This document shows positions 36,377-44,548 of a stretch of DNA of 64,000 nucleotides, one piece after another. Location of the stretch: positions 310,001-374,000 of the forward strand of contig NZ_JAKXMK010000002.1 of assembly GCF_022524485.1 (NCBI RefSeq). The letters run 5' to 3'. Each line of letters starts with the position of its first letter. The first letter of the stretch is position 1. This DNA is from Pseudonocardia alaniniphila. Lineage in GTDB: Bacteria; Actinomycetota; Actinomycetes; Mycobacteriales; Pseudonocardiaceae. The notes beneath the pieces are model-generated. The model was not told the DNA's origin, ran no database searches, and saw only the letters and a program-made list of their open reading frames with translations. The translations under genes were made by a program, and so were the position numbers.

Positions 36377-37183
36377 ATGGCCCGCTATACCGTCAACTGC
36401 TCGATCCTGTTCACCGAGTTGCCGCTCCTCGAACGGCCGGCGGCTGCCCGGGCCGCCGGGTTCGACGCCGTCGAGTTCTGGTGGCCCTTCCCCACGGCCA
36501 CGCCCGAGGACGCGGAGGTGGAGCGGTTCGTCCGTGCTGTCGAGGATGCCGGTGTGCGGCTGACCGGGCTCAACTTCGCGGCGGGGGACATGCCGGCGGG
36601 TGACCGGGGGCTCGTGTCGTGTCCCGGGCGGGAGGCGGAGTTCCGGGCGAGCGTCGACATCGCGGTGGGCATCGGCGGACGCCTGGGCACCGGCGTGTTC
36701 AACGCCCTCTACGGCAACCGCATCGCAGGCACCGACCCCATGAAGCAGGACGACGTGGCGGTGGAGAACCTCGCCTACGCCACCGGCCAGGTCGAGGGCG
36801 CCGTTGTGGTCGAGCCGGTCAGCGGCGTCGACCGCTATCCCCTGCGCACGGCCGCCGACGCGATCGCGGTGGCCGATCGCGTCGCATCGCCGAACCTGAA
36901 GCTGCTGGCCGACCTCTACCACCTCACCGTGAACGGCGATGACGTCGCCGCGGCGATCGAGCGGTACGCCGGCCGGATCGGTCACGTGCAGATCGCCGAC
37001 GCGCCCGGCCGGCACGAGCCCGGAACCGGCGAGATCCCCTTCGACCAGCACCTCGCGGCACTCGACCGCGCCGGGTACACCGGGTGGATCGGCCTGGAGT
37101 ACCAGCCGTCCACCACGAGCGACCGCGCATTCGACTGGCTGCCGTCCGCGCAGCGCGGCGCCACGACCCAGGAGAACACATGA
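36377..37183 (+). CDS. hyi: Hydroxypyruvate isomerase
   Basis: 268-residue TIM-barrel xylose-isomerase-like protein; interconverts hydroxypyruvate and tartronate semialdehyde. Starts MARYTVNCSILFTELPLLERPAAAR and has FDAVEFWWPFP, VVEPVSGVDRYPL, LLADLYHLTVNGDD and GHVQIADAPGRHEPGTGEI, the usual Hyi landmarks with metal-binding Glu/Asp/His. ATG at 36377 has AAGGA upstream; the in-frame ATG at 36347 adds an unconserved ten residues. Linked to glxR, supporting glyoxylate assimilation after ureidoglycolate. Confidence 0.92.
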   Translation: MARYTVNCSILFTELPLLERPAAARAAGFDAVEFWWPFPTATPEDAEVERFVRAVEDAGVRLTGLNFAAGDMPAGDRGLVSCPGREAEFRASVDIAVGIGGRLGTGVFNALYGNRIAGTDPMKQDDVAVENLAYATGQVEGAVVVEPVSGVDRYPLRTAADAIAVADRVASPNLKLLADLYHLTVNGDDVAAAIERYAGRIGHVQIADAPGRHEPGTGEIPFDQHLAALDRAGYTGWIGLEYQPSTTSDRAFDWLPSAQRGATTQENT

Positions 37184-37287
37184 GCGAGCGTGCGAGCGAA
37201 TCATCGGCGATGAGTGAGCGTGCGAGCGCATCACCGAGACAACGCCTCCGTGCAGCGGGGGCGCAGCGCAGGGAGGGCGAGCGATGA
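37180..37287 (+). CDS. Possible 35-residue small protein bridging hyi and glxR
   Basis: An ATG at 37180 overlaps the hyi stop (ATGA) and the TGA at 37285-37287 overlaps the glxR ATG (ATGA), giving 35 codons that exactly fill the gap. The sequence is Met-Ser-Glu-Arg-Ala-Ser followed by a near repeat and a basic tail (RRREGER-like). It may be a real coupling peptide, or simply an intergenic repeat of the GAGCGAGCG type common in actinomycetes. The exact double coupling is the main support. Confidence 0.4.
   Translation: MSERASESSAMSERASASPRQRLRAAGAQRREGER
37181..37240. repeat. 30-bp imperfect tandem repeat (GAGCGTGCGAGCG core)
   Basis: Two copies (37181-37210, 37211-37240) share the core GAGCGTGCGAGCG and then ATCATCG/CATCACCG. 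This resembles short intergenic repeats seen before genes in many high-GC actinobacteria (general knowledge, not checked). It fills most of the hyi-glxR space. Confidence 0.75.
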
Positions 37288-38186
37288 CCACACCGCAGCA
37301 GACCACGATCGCTTTCATCGGGCTGGGGATCATGGGTGCTCCCATGGCAGGCCACCTGATCGACGCCGGATACGACGTCGTGGGCTACAACCGTTCCCGT
37401 CCCGCGGTGGATCGGCTGGTCGAGCGCGGCGGGCGGGCCGCGCAGAGCGTGGCCGAGGCCGTGCGCGACGCCGACGTCGTGATCACGATGGTTCCCGACA
37501 GCCCGGACGTCGAGGACCTCGCCTTCTCCGAGGAGGGGATCTACGCCTCGGCGAAGCCCGGCACGCTGCACATCGACTGCTCCACCATCCGCCCCGACGT
37601 CGCCCGCCGCGTTGCTGCGGCCGGGGCCGCGCGCGACATCCGCGTGGTCGACGCCCCGGTCAGCGGCGGCGAGGCCGGGGCGAAGGAGGGCTCGCTGTCG
37701 ATCATGGTCGGTGGTGAGGCCGACGACGTCGAGGCCGCCCGCCCGTACCTGGACGTCGTCGGCGCCACGGTGGTGCACGTCGGCCCGCCGGCCGCGGGTC
37801 AGACCGTCAAGGCCGCGAACCAGCTCATCGTCGCCGGCAACATCCAGTTGCTCGCCGAGGCGCTGGTGTTCCTCGAGGCGCACGGCGTGGACACCGAGTC
37901 CGCCATGACGGTGCTCGGCGGCGGGCTCGCCGGGAGCGCCGTGCTGAACCGGAAGGCGGCCGGGATGCGGGCTCGCGAGTTCGCCCCGGGATTCCGGATC
38001 GACCTGCACCACAAGGACCTGGGCATCGTGACGGCGGCGGCACGCGAGGCCGGCGTCGCGATCCCGCTCGGCGCGCACGTGGCTCAGCTGGTGGGCGCGC
38101 TGCGCGCACAGGGTCACGGGGGCCTCGACCACAGCGCGCTGCTGTTGCTCGTGGAGCAGCTGTCCGGGCGGGACCAGCACGGCTGA
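37284..38186 (+). CDS. glxR: Tartronate semialdehyde reductase (2-hydroxy-3-oxopropionate reductase)
   Basis: 300-residue beta-hydroxyacid dehydrogenase. The NAD(P) motif GLGIMGAPMAGHL is at 13-25, the substrate-binding VDAPVSGGEAGAKEGSLSIMVGG in the middle, and the catalytic Lys in the GQTVKAANQLIVAGN motif, with HHKDLGI near the end. It reduces tartronate semialdehyde to glycerate, finishing glyoxylate assimilation. Adjacent hyi supports this over other family members. SD GGGAGGGCGAGCG precedes the ATG. Confidence 0.92.
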   Translation: MTTPQQTTIAFIGLGIMGAPMAGHLIDAGYDVVGYNRSRPAVDRLVERGGRAAQSVAEAVRDADVVITMVPDSPDVEDLAFSEEGIYASAKPGTLHIDCSTIRPDVARRVAAAGAARDIRVVDAPVSGGEAGAKEGSLSIMVGGEADDVEAARPYLDVVGATVVHVGPPAAGQTVKAANQLIVAGNIQLLAEALVFLEAHGVDTESAMTVLGGGLAGSAVLNRKAAGMRAREFAPGFRIDLHHKDLGIVTAAAREAGVAIPLGAHVAQLVGALRAQGHGGLDHSALLLLVEQLSGRDQHG

Positions 38187-38311
38187 CCGCCCCACGAGCG
38201 CGGGGATCGATTTCGACCTACCGGCGGTTGAGAACTGTGGCCGTGCCCTGGAACAGCGTCCGGTCAGTGTTGATCCCACTACATGCTCGACGACGAGGAG
38301 CGACTTCAGCC

Positions 38312-39454
38312 ATGGCTGACATCAACGGTGTGTGCAGCGACCGCTTCGACGCTGTCCGGACCGCGCTGGAGAAGAACCTCGATTCCGGTGACGAGCTCGG
38401 AGCATCGATCGTGCTCGACGTGGACGGCGACGTCGTGGTCGATCTGTGGGGTGGCTTCGCCGACGAGGCGCGGACGACGCCGTGGGCGCAGGACACGATC
38501 GTCAACGTGTGGTCCTCGACGAAGACCCTCACCAGCCTGTCCGCGTTGATCCTGGTGGACCGGGGGGAGCTCGACCTGCATGCCCCGGTGGCCACGTACT
38601 GGCCGGAGTTCGCGGCGAACGGGAAGCAGGGCGTCGAGGTCCGGCATCTGCTCGCGCACACCTCCGGTGTGTCGGGCTGGGACCAGCCCTTCGCCATCGA
38701 GGACATGTACGACCGGGAGCTCTCCACCGCCCGGCTCGCCGCGCAGGCGCCCTGGTGGGCGCCGGGTAGCGCGTCGGGCTATCACGCGGTCAACCAGGGT
38801 CATCTGGTCGGTGAGGTGGTGCGGAGGGTGAGCGGGAAGCCGCTCAAGCAGTTCGTCGCCGAGGAGATCGCCGGTCCGCTGGGCGCCGATGTCCAGATCG
38901 GTGCCGTCGAGAGCGACTGGGCGCGGATCGCCGAGGTGATCCCGCCTCCTCCGCTCGCGGTCGATCTCGGCTCGCTCGATCACAACGATCCCGCCTACAG
39001 GACCTTCACGGGGCCCGGACTCGACGCCGCGACGGCCAACACGCCCGCGTGGCGCCGTGCCGACATGGGTGCGGTCAACGGCCACACGAACGCCCGTGGG
39101 ATGGCTCGCGCCCTGTCGGTGGTCGCCCGCGGCGGTGAGGTCGACGGGGTCCGCCTGCTGTCGCCCGCGACGATCGACATGATCTTCGACGAACAGGCGA
39201 ACGGTGTGGACCTGGTGCTCGGTGTGCCACTGCGCTGGGGCATGGGCTTCGGGCTGCCCCAACTCGACACCGTCCCGTACATCCCGGACGGGAAGATCTG
39301 CTTCTGGGGAGGCTGGGGTGGCTCGCTGATCATCATGGATCTCGGCCGCCGCATGACGATCTCCTACATGATGAACAAGATGGGTCCGGGCATCATCGGC
39401 TCCGACCGCAGCGAGTCCTACGTGCGGGCGATCTACGAGGCACTGGCGGTTTAG
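38312..39454 (+). CDS. Serine hydrolase, beta-lactamase/EstB-like esterase
   Basis: 380 residues of the class C beta-lactamase-like family VIII esterases. The SxxK nucleophile motif is Ser68-Ser-Thr-Lys71, a Tyr-containing SGYHAVNQG gives the second catalytic element, and FWGGWGGS is the third box. No signal peptide, so cytoplasmic, probably an esterase or peptidase rather than a lactamase. Start at ATG 38312; the frame extends to 38228 without support. It lies between the purine operon and the ROK sugar cluster and belongs clearly to neither. Confidence 0.85.
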   Translation: MADINGVCSDRFDAVRTALEKNLDSGDELGASIVLDVDGDVVVDLWGGFADEARTTPWAQDTIVNVWSSTKTLTSLSALILVDRGELDLHAPVATYWPEFAANGKQGVEVRHLLAHTSGVSGWDQPFAIEDMYDRELSTARLAAQAPWWAPGSASGYHAVNQGHLVGEVVRRVSGKPLKQFVAEEIAGPLGADVQIGAVESDWARIAEVIPPPPLAVDLGSLDHNDPAYRTFTGPGLDAATANTPAWRRADMGAVNGHTNARGMARALSVVARGGEVDGVRLLSPATIDMIFDEQANGVDLVLGVPLRWGMGFGLPQLDTVPYIPDGKICFWGGWGGSLIIMDLGRRMTISYMMNKMGPGIIGSDRSESYVRAIYEALAV

Positions 39455-39463
39455 CCTGCGACG

Positions 39464-40705
39464 TCACCGCCCGCTCGTCAGCACCCCGATCTGCTCGGCC
39501 GACAGCACGCGTTCGATGCCGAGCACAGCGGCTCCGGCCAGGCCTGCGTACTCGCCCAGCACGCTGTTGGTGAGCACGAGGTTGCGGGTGGCGAGCGGCA
39601 GCGCCCGCTGGTAGACGACGCTGCGCACGCCGGCGAGAAGCTCGTCGCTCGCCGCGGTGAGGGATCCGCCGATCGTCACCCGCGCCGGGTTGTAGAAGTG
39701 CACGAGCGTGGCCACGAGCTCGCCGATCAACCCGGCGGCCTCGCGGACGGCTCCGAGTGCGGTGGCGTCGCCGCGGCCGGCGAGGGCGCGCACGTCGGCG
39801 ATCGAGATCGGCTCCCCGTGCGTGCGCCCCAGCCGGCGGGCGATCGCTCCGGCGGACGCCACGGCCTCGATACAGCCCACGTTGCCGCAGACGCAGGCGT
39901 CATCGGGTGCCCCGCGCACGCGGACGTGGCCGATGTCGCCCGCCGCGCCGTCGGCGCCGTGGTGCAGCACGCCCTCACCGGTGACGAGCCCGCCGCCGAT
40001 ACCGGTGCCGACCTTGACGAACAGCAGCGGCACCTGGTCGGCCGGCAGTGCCCGCGCTTCGCCGAGCGCGCGAAGGTTGACGTCGTTCTCCAGGACGGCG
40101 GGGCAGCGGTAGGTCTGCTGCAGCCGCGCCGTGACGGGGTAGGCGTGCCAGCCCGGCATGATCGGCGGGCGGACCGGCACCCCGAGCTGCCCGTCCACGG
40201 GGCCCGGTAGCCCGATCACGACGGCACGCACCGGGACGTCGCCGGGTGCCTGCGCACGCAGTGCGGTGAGGTGGGACTCGACGATGTTCAGGACGACCTC
40301 CGGGCCGTCGGTGACGTCCACCTCGACGTGGGCGTGGCCCAGCATGCGCTGGCTGAGGTCGACGACGGCGAGGTGGGCGGCGCTCGCGCCGACGTCGGCC
40401 AGGAGGACGTGCCCGCCCCGGGGGGAGAGCGCGAGCCGGTCGGCGGGCCGCCCCCGCCCCGCCGTGGGTCGCGTTCCGTCGAGCCGCAGCACACCCCGGG
40501 CCAGCAGTTGGTCGACGGCGGTGCTCACGGTGGTGCGGGCGAGCCCCGCGGCGGGGACGAGATCGGCCTTGCTCACGGCCGTGCCGGAGGCGACCAGCCG
40601 GGCCACGGTGCTGAGGGTGACGGCCGACTCGAAACGGCCCGAGAGCGCGGGCGTGCTCAGGCGCAGCGGGGGCAGCAGGGGCGGCGGGGAGGGCAGGAGC
40701 ATCAC
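39464..40705 (-). CDS. ROK family transcriptional regulator
   Basis: 413 residues. An N-terminal winged helix (about residues 28-85: TVARLVASGTAVSKADLVPAAGLARTTVSTAVDQL) precedes a ROK sugar-kinase-like domain with the zinc motif CVCGNVGCIEAVAS and the GIGGGLV phosphate region. ROK regulators of this form (NagC/XylR type) repress sugar uptake genes and are released by the sugar. Divergent from the ribose-type ABC transporter, with 109 bp between starts, so it is the likely regulator. Begins GTG ATG; either may be used. Confidence 0.9.
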   Translation of the reverse strand: MMLLPSPPPLLPPLRLSTPALSGRFESAVTLSTVARLVASGTAVSKADLVPAAGLARTTVSTAVDQLLARGVLRLDGTRPTAGRGRPADRLALSPRGGHVLLADVGASAAHLAVVDLSQRMLGHAHVEVDVTDGPEVVLNIVESHLTALRAQAPGDVPVRAVVIGLPGPVDGQLGVPVRPPIMPGWHAYPVTARLQQTYRCPAVLENDVNLRALGEARALPADQVPLLFVKVGTGIGGGLVTGEGVLHHGADGAAGDIGHVRVRGAPDDACVCGNVGCIEAVASAGAIARRLGRTHGEPISIADVRALAGRGDATALGAVREAAGLIGELVATLVHFYNPARVTIGGSLTAASDELLAGVRSVVYQRALPLATRNLVLTNSVLGEYAGLAGAAVLGIERVLSAEQIGVLTSGR

Positions 40706-40711
40706 GGTCCG

Positions 40712-40760
40712 ATTTCGACGGAAAAACAGCGCAAAGATGCATTATTCGGTCGTTGTACGG
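40712..40760. promoter_or_regulatory. AT-rich patch between ROK regulator and ABC transporter genes
   Basis: Relative to the rest of the window this 49-bp stretch is AT-rich (TTTCGACGGAAAAA, GATGCATTATTCGG). It includes the imperfect palindrome TTTCGACGGAAA (40712-40723) and sits in the divergent promoter region, so it is the probable ROK operator/promoter. No consensus -35/-10 pair is certain. Confidence 0.4.
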
Positions 40761-40814
40761 CACTGGTCAATGCTCCTACCGTTCCCCCGCCGGTGAACCA
40801 CGTCGAGGTGGGGG

Positions 40815-42359
40815 ATGACAGCCAGGATGGCGGAGGAACCGCTGCTCACGATGCGCGGCATCGTCAAGCAGTTCCCGGGCGTGCGCGCTCTGGACGGGGT
40901 GGACCTCGACGTCGCCGCGGGCGAGGTGCACTGCCTACTCGGGCAGAACGGCGCGGGCAAGTCGACCCTGATCAAGGTGCTGGCCGGCGCGCACCGGCCG
41001 GACTCCGGTGAGATCGTCTGGGCGGGCGAGCGTGCGTCGTTCGGCTCGCCACAGGCCGCCGACGCTGCGGGGATCGCCACGATCTATCAGGAGCTCGACC
41101 TCGTTCCCGGGCTCAGCGTGGCCGAGAACGTGGTGCTCGGCCATGAGCCCGCGCGCCTGGGCTTCACCCGGCCCCGCGACGCCGAGAACCTCGCGCGGAC
41201 GCTCCTGCGCCGGCTCGGCCATCCCGAGATCCCGCCGCGGCGCGAGCTCGGGCGGCTCTCGGCCGCGGGGCAGCAGGTGGTGAGCATGGCCCGCGCCCTC
41301 GCGAGGGACGCGCGCCTGATCGTCATGGACGAGCCGTCGGCGGTGCTCGACCCCGAGGAGGTCCGCAACCTCTTCCGCGTGATCCGCGAGCTCACCGCGG
41401 ACGGCGTGGCCGTCGTCTACATCTCCCACCGGCTGGAGGAGATCCGCGAGATCGGCGACCGGGTCACGGTGCTCAAGGACGGGCGCAGCGTCGCCCGCAA
41501 CCTGCCGGCCCGCACCACGCCGACCGCTGACGTCATCCGGCTGATGACCGGCCGGACGATCGAGTACGTCTTCCCCGAGCGCCCGGAGACGCCGCCCGGC
41601 GACGTCGTCCTGGAGGTCGACGGCCTCGCGCGCGCCGGGGAGTTCGCCGACGTGTCCTTCACGGTCCGCGCGGGAGAGATCGTCGGGCTGGCGGGTCTCG
41701 TCGGGTCGGGCCGCTCGGAGATCCTCGAGACGGTCTACGGGGCACGCAAGGCGAGCGCCGGCACCGTGCGGGTGCGGGGCAGCGCGCTGCGGCCCGGCTC
41801 GGTGCCCGCCGCGGTGCGGGCGGGGATGGGGCTGGCGCCGGAGGAGCGCAAGAGCCAGGGCCTGCTGATGGGCGAGCCCGTGTTCCGCAACGTCTCGCTG
41901 TCGGCGCTCGCGCGGTTCGCCCGGTTCGGATTCCTGACCGCGGACGCCGAGCTTCCCGCAGCGGGAGCGATCACCGCGCAGCTCGACGTGCGTCCGGCCG
42001 ACGCCACCCGCCCGGTCCGGACGCTCTCGGGCGGCAACCAGCAGAAGGTCGTGCTGGCCCGCTGGCTGCTGCAAGGGTGCTCGATCCTGCTGCTGGACGA
42101 GCCCACCCGGGGTGTGGACGTGGGGGCGCGCAGCGAGATCTACGGGCTGATCCAGCGGCTCTCCGCCGAGGGCGCGGCGATCGTGCTGGTGTCCAGCGAG
42201 GTGCCCGAGGTGCTCGGCCTCGCCGACCGGGTGCTGGTCGTGCGCGAGGGCCGTGTGGTGCACGAGGCGCCCAGCGCCGAGCTCGACGAGGGACGGGTTC
42301 TCGACCTCGTCATGGAATCGCTCGACGAGTCGTCTAAGGAGAGAGCGGGCCATGAGTGA
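40815..42359 (+). CDS. Sugar ABC transporter, double ATPase (RbsA/XylG type)
   Basis: 514 residues with two ABC domains. The first has Walker A GQNGAGKST (43-51), the signature LSAAGQQV and Walker B LIVMDEPS; the second has the degenerate P-loop LVGSGRSE typical of RbsA-type proteins and an intact LSGGNQQK signature with ILLLDEPT. It powers import by the following RbsC- and RbsB-like proteins. ATG at 40815 preceded by GAGGTGGGGG. Overlaps the permease gene by eight bases. Confidence 0.95.
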   Translation: MTARMAEEPLLTMRGIVKQFPGVRALDGVDLDVAAGEVHCLLGQNGAGKSTLIKVLAGAHRPDSGEIVWAGERASFGSPQAADAAGIATIYQELDLVPGLSVAENVVLGHEPARLGFTRPRDAENLARTLLRRLGHPEIPPRRELGRLSAAGQQVVSMARALARDARLIVMDEPSAVLDPEEVRNLFRVIRELTADGVAVVYISHRLEEIREIGDRVTVLKDGRSVARNLPARTTPTADVIRLMTGRTIEYVFPERPETPPGDVVLEVDGLARAGEFADVSFTVRAGEIVGLAGLVGSGRSEILETVYGARKASAGTVRVRGSALRPGSVPAAVRAGMGLAPEERKSQGLLMGEPVFRNVSLSALARFARFGFLTADAELPAAGAITAQLDVRPADATRPVRTLSGGNQQKVVLARWLLQGCSILLLDEPTRGVDVGARSEIYGLIQRLSAEGAAIVLVSSEVPEVLGLADRVLVVREGRVVHEAPSAELDEGRVLDLVMESLDESSKERAGHE

Positions 42360-43434
42360 CAAGGGCGCTGTGAGCGGCACGGAGGCCGCGCCGGCCGCGC
42401 CGCCGCCGGATCGGATCCCCGCCGCCGACGAGCGGGGCCGGGTGGAGCAGGCCGCGCGGGCCGCCGAACCCGCCCGCTCCTCGTGGAGCCGGTTGCTCGA
42501 CAGCGGCGCGGGCCGCAACCTCGGGCTCGTCGCGGTGCTCGCGCTGCTGTGCGTCGTGGGTGTGGTCTCCGCCGACACCTTCCTGACCACGTCGAACCTG
42601 CTGACGATCCTCACCTCGGCGTCGATCATCGGCGTGCTGACCGTCGGCGTGACGTTCGTGATCATCGGCGGCGGCATCGATCTGTCGGTCGGCAAGGTGA
42701 TGGCGCTCGCCTCGGTGTGGGCCACCACCGTGGCCACGCAGTCCTACGGCGCGGCCGTGATGGTGTTCTGTGCGGTCGCCGTCGGCGTCGGTGCGGGACT
42801 GGTCAACGGGATCCTCATCGCCTACGGCCGGATCGTGCCGTTCATCGTGACGCTGGCGATGCTGATCTCGGCGCAGGGCCTGGCCGAGCAGATCTCCGAC
42901 CGGCGCAGCCAGATCGTCACCGACCCGGTGATCGCGGGCATCGCCAACACCCGCCTGCTCGGAATCCCGCTGCTCGTCTACATCTTCGCGGCGGTGGTGG
43001 CCGTGGGCTGGGTGGTGCTCAACCGCACCACGTTCGGCCGCCGGACGTTCGCGATCGGTGGCAACGCCGAGGCGGCCCGTCTGGCCGGGGTCGACGTGCG
43101 CCGGCACACGATGCTGCTGTACGCCGTGTCCGGCCTGTGCGCCGGCATCGCGGCGATCATGATCGCCTCGCTCACCACCACGGGTTCGAGCACCCACGGC
43201 ACGCTCTACGAGCTCGACGCGATCGCGGCGGTGATCATCGGCGGCACGCTGCTCACCGGCGGTCGCGGCACGCTGATCGGCTCGATCCTCGGCGTGCTCG
43301 TCTTCACGACGATCACCAACCTCTTCGTGCTCAACAACCTGGCGACCGAGGTCCAGAACATCGCCAAGGGCGTGATCATCGTCGTCGCCGTGCTGATCCA
43401 GGCTCGCGCACAGCGCTCGTCTGCTGCCGGTTGA
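42352..43434 (+). CDS. Sugar ABC transporter permease (RbsC type)
   Basis: 360 residues. After a 50-residue hydrophilic, Ala/Pro-rich N-terminus come 8-10 membrane helices with the BPD_transp_2 signatures (IGGGIDLSVGKVMALASV, RRTFAIGGNAEAARLAGVDV, GGTLLTGGRGTLIGSILGV). ATG at 42352 lies inside the last codons of the ATPase gene and has AAGGAG ten bases upstream. Forms one transporter with its neighbours; the sugar is unknown. Confidence 0.93.
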   Translation: MSDKGAVSGTEAAPAAPPPDRIPAADERGRVEQAARAAEPARSSWSRLLDSGAGRNLGLVAVLALLCVVGVVSADTFLTTSNLLTILTSASIIGVLTVGVTFVIIGGGIDLSVGKVMALASVWATTVATQSYGAAVMVFCAVAVGVGAGLVNGILIAYGRIVPFIVTLAMLISAQGLAEQISDRRSQIVTDPVIAGIANTRLLGIPLLVYIFAAVVAVGWVVLNRTTFGRRTFAIGGNAEAARLAGVDVRRHTMLLYAVSGLCAGIAAIMIASLTTTGSSTHGTLYELDAIAAVIIGGTLLTGGRGTLIGSILGVLVFTTITNLFVLNNLATEVQNIAKGVIIVVAVLIQARAQRSSAAG

Positions 43435-43469
43435 CACCGCAGGACCGAACCACAACAAAGGAGTTGATC

Positions 43470-44543
43470 ATGCCCGACCCCATTGCCGTCCCTGGTGTCC
43501 TGCGGCGCCGCGGCTTTCTCGCCGGTGCCCTCGGCGTCGGAGCCGGTGCCGCGCTCACCGCGTGCACCAGCAACGAGGCCCCGTCCTCGGGCACGGCGCC
43601 GGCGCCCGCCGCAGCGGGCGGAGGTGACAACGCCGCGCCCGGCCAGCCGGTGACGATCGGCTTCTCCGCGCCCGCCGCCGACCACGGGTGGATCGCCGCG
43701 ATCGCGAACAACGCGAAGGCGCAGGCGGACCGCTACACCGACGTGACCTTCGAGGCGGTCAACCCCACCAACGACATCACGCAGCAGATCGCGGCCGTCC
43801 AGACCCTCATCAACAGGGGCGTCGACGCACTCGTCCTCCTGCCCAACGACGGCAGCCAGCTCACGTCCGTCGGGCGGGCCGCGATGCAGGCCGGGATCCC
43901 CGTGATCAACCTCGACCGCATCTTCGACTCGCCGTTGGCCTACCGCACCTGGATCGGCGGGGACAACTACGGCATGGGTGTGAGCGCGGGCAACTACATC
44001 GGCGAGCGGCTGCGCAGCGCCGGGGTGGCCAACCCCGTGATCGGCGAGATCGCGGGCATCGACAACCTCCCGCTGACCGCGGCCCGCAGCCAGGGCTTCG
44101 CCGACGCACTGAGCAGCTTCGGCTTCCAGGTCGGCCCCCGCCAGGCGGCCGACTTCACCGCGCAGGGCGGCCAGCGGGTCACCGCCAACCTGCTGCAGGC
44201 GGCACCGCGGCTCGACGCCGTCTGGAACCACGACGACGACCAGGGCATCGGCGTCCTCGCCGCGATCAACCAGGCCGGACGCAACGAGTTCTTCATGGTG
44301 GGCGGTGCCGGCTCGGCCAACGCCATGCGCGACATCCAGGCCGACAACACGGTGCTGAAGGCGACCGTCACCTACAGCCCGTCGATGGCCTCTTCTGCCG
44401 TTGCGCTGGCGCGGCTCGTGGCGCAGGGTCGAGGCATGGGCGATCTCGCGGAGCAGGAGGTGCCGGCGTCGATCACGCTGGCGTCGGCAACGATCACGAA
44501 AGAGAACGTTGCGACGTACCTGCCACTGGGCTTCGAGTCCTGA
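43470..44543 (+). CDS. Sugar-binding lipoprotein (RbsB type)
   Basis: 357 residues. The N-terminus combines twin Arg (RRRGFLAGAL) with a lipobox (LTAC, Cys at about 32), so it may be exported by Tat and anchored as lipoprotein. The mature part is a type I periplasmic-binding fold (VTIGFSAPAADHGWIAAI, GVDALVLLPND, AGIPVINLDR, DAVWNHDDDQGIGVLAAI). Ideal SD AAGGAG six bases before the ATG. It gives the transporter its specificity, which is not determinable here. Confidence 0.93.
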   Translation: MPDPIAVPGVLRRRGFLAGALGVGAGAALTACTSNEAPSSGTAPAPAAAGGGDNAAPGQPVTIGFSAPAADHGWIAAIANNAKAQADRYTDVTFEAVNPTNDITQQIAAVQTLINRGVDALVLLPNDGSQLTSVGRAAMQAGIPVINLDRIFDSPLAYRTWIGGDNYGMGVSAGNYIGERLRSAGVANPVIGEIAGIDNLPLTAARSQGFADALSSFGFQVGPRQAADFTAQGGQRVTANLLQAAPRLDAVWNHDDDQGIGVLAAINQAGRNEFFMVGGAGSANAMRDIQADNTVLKATVTYSPSMASSAVALARLVAQGRGMGDLAEQEVPASITLASATITKENVATYLPLGFES

Positions 44544-44548
44544 CCGCC

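Noticed and set aside
34595..37345. Minus-strand open frame of 916 codons across alc and hyi
   Set aside because: It lies antisense to genes with clear allantoicase and Hyi motifs, has no domain, and is Arg/Val/Gly/Asp-rich as expected from the complement of GC-rich third positions.
38191..38206. CCCC...GGGG hairpin after glxR as a terminator
   Set aside because: Four GC pairs with a long loop are expected by chance at this GC content.
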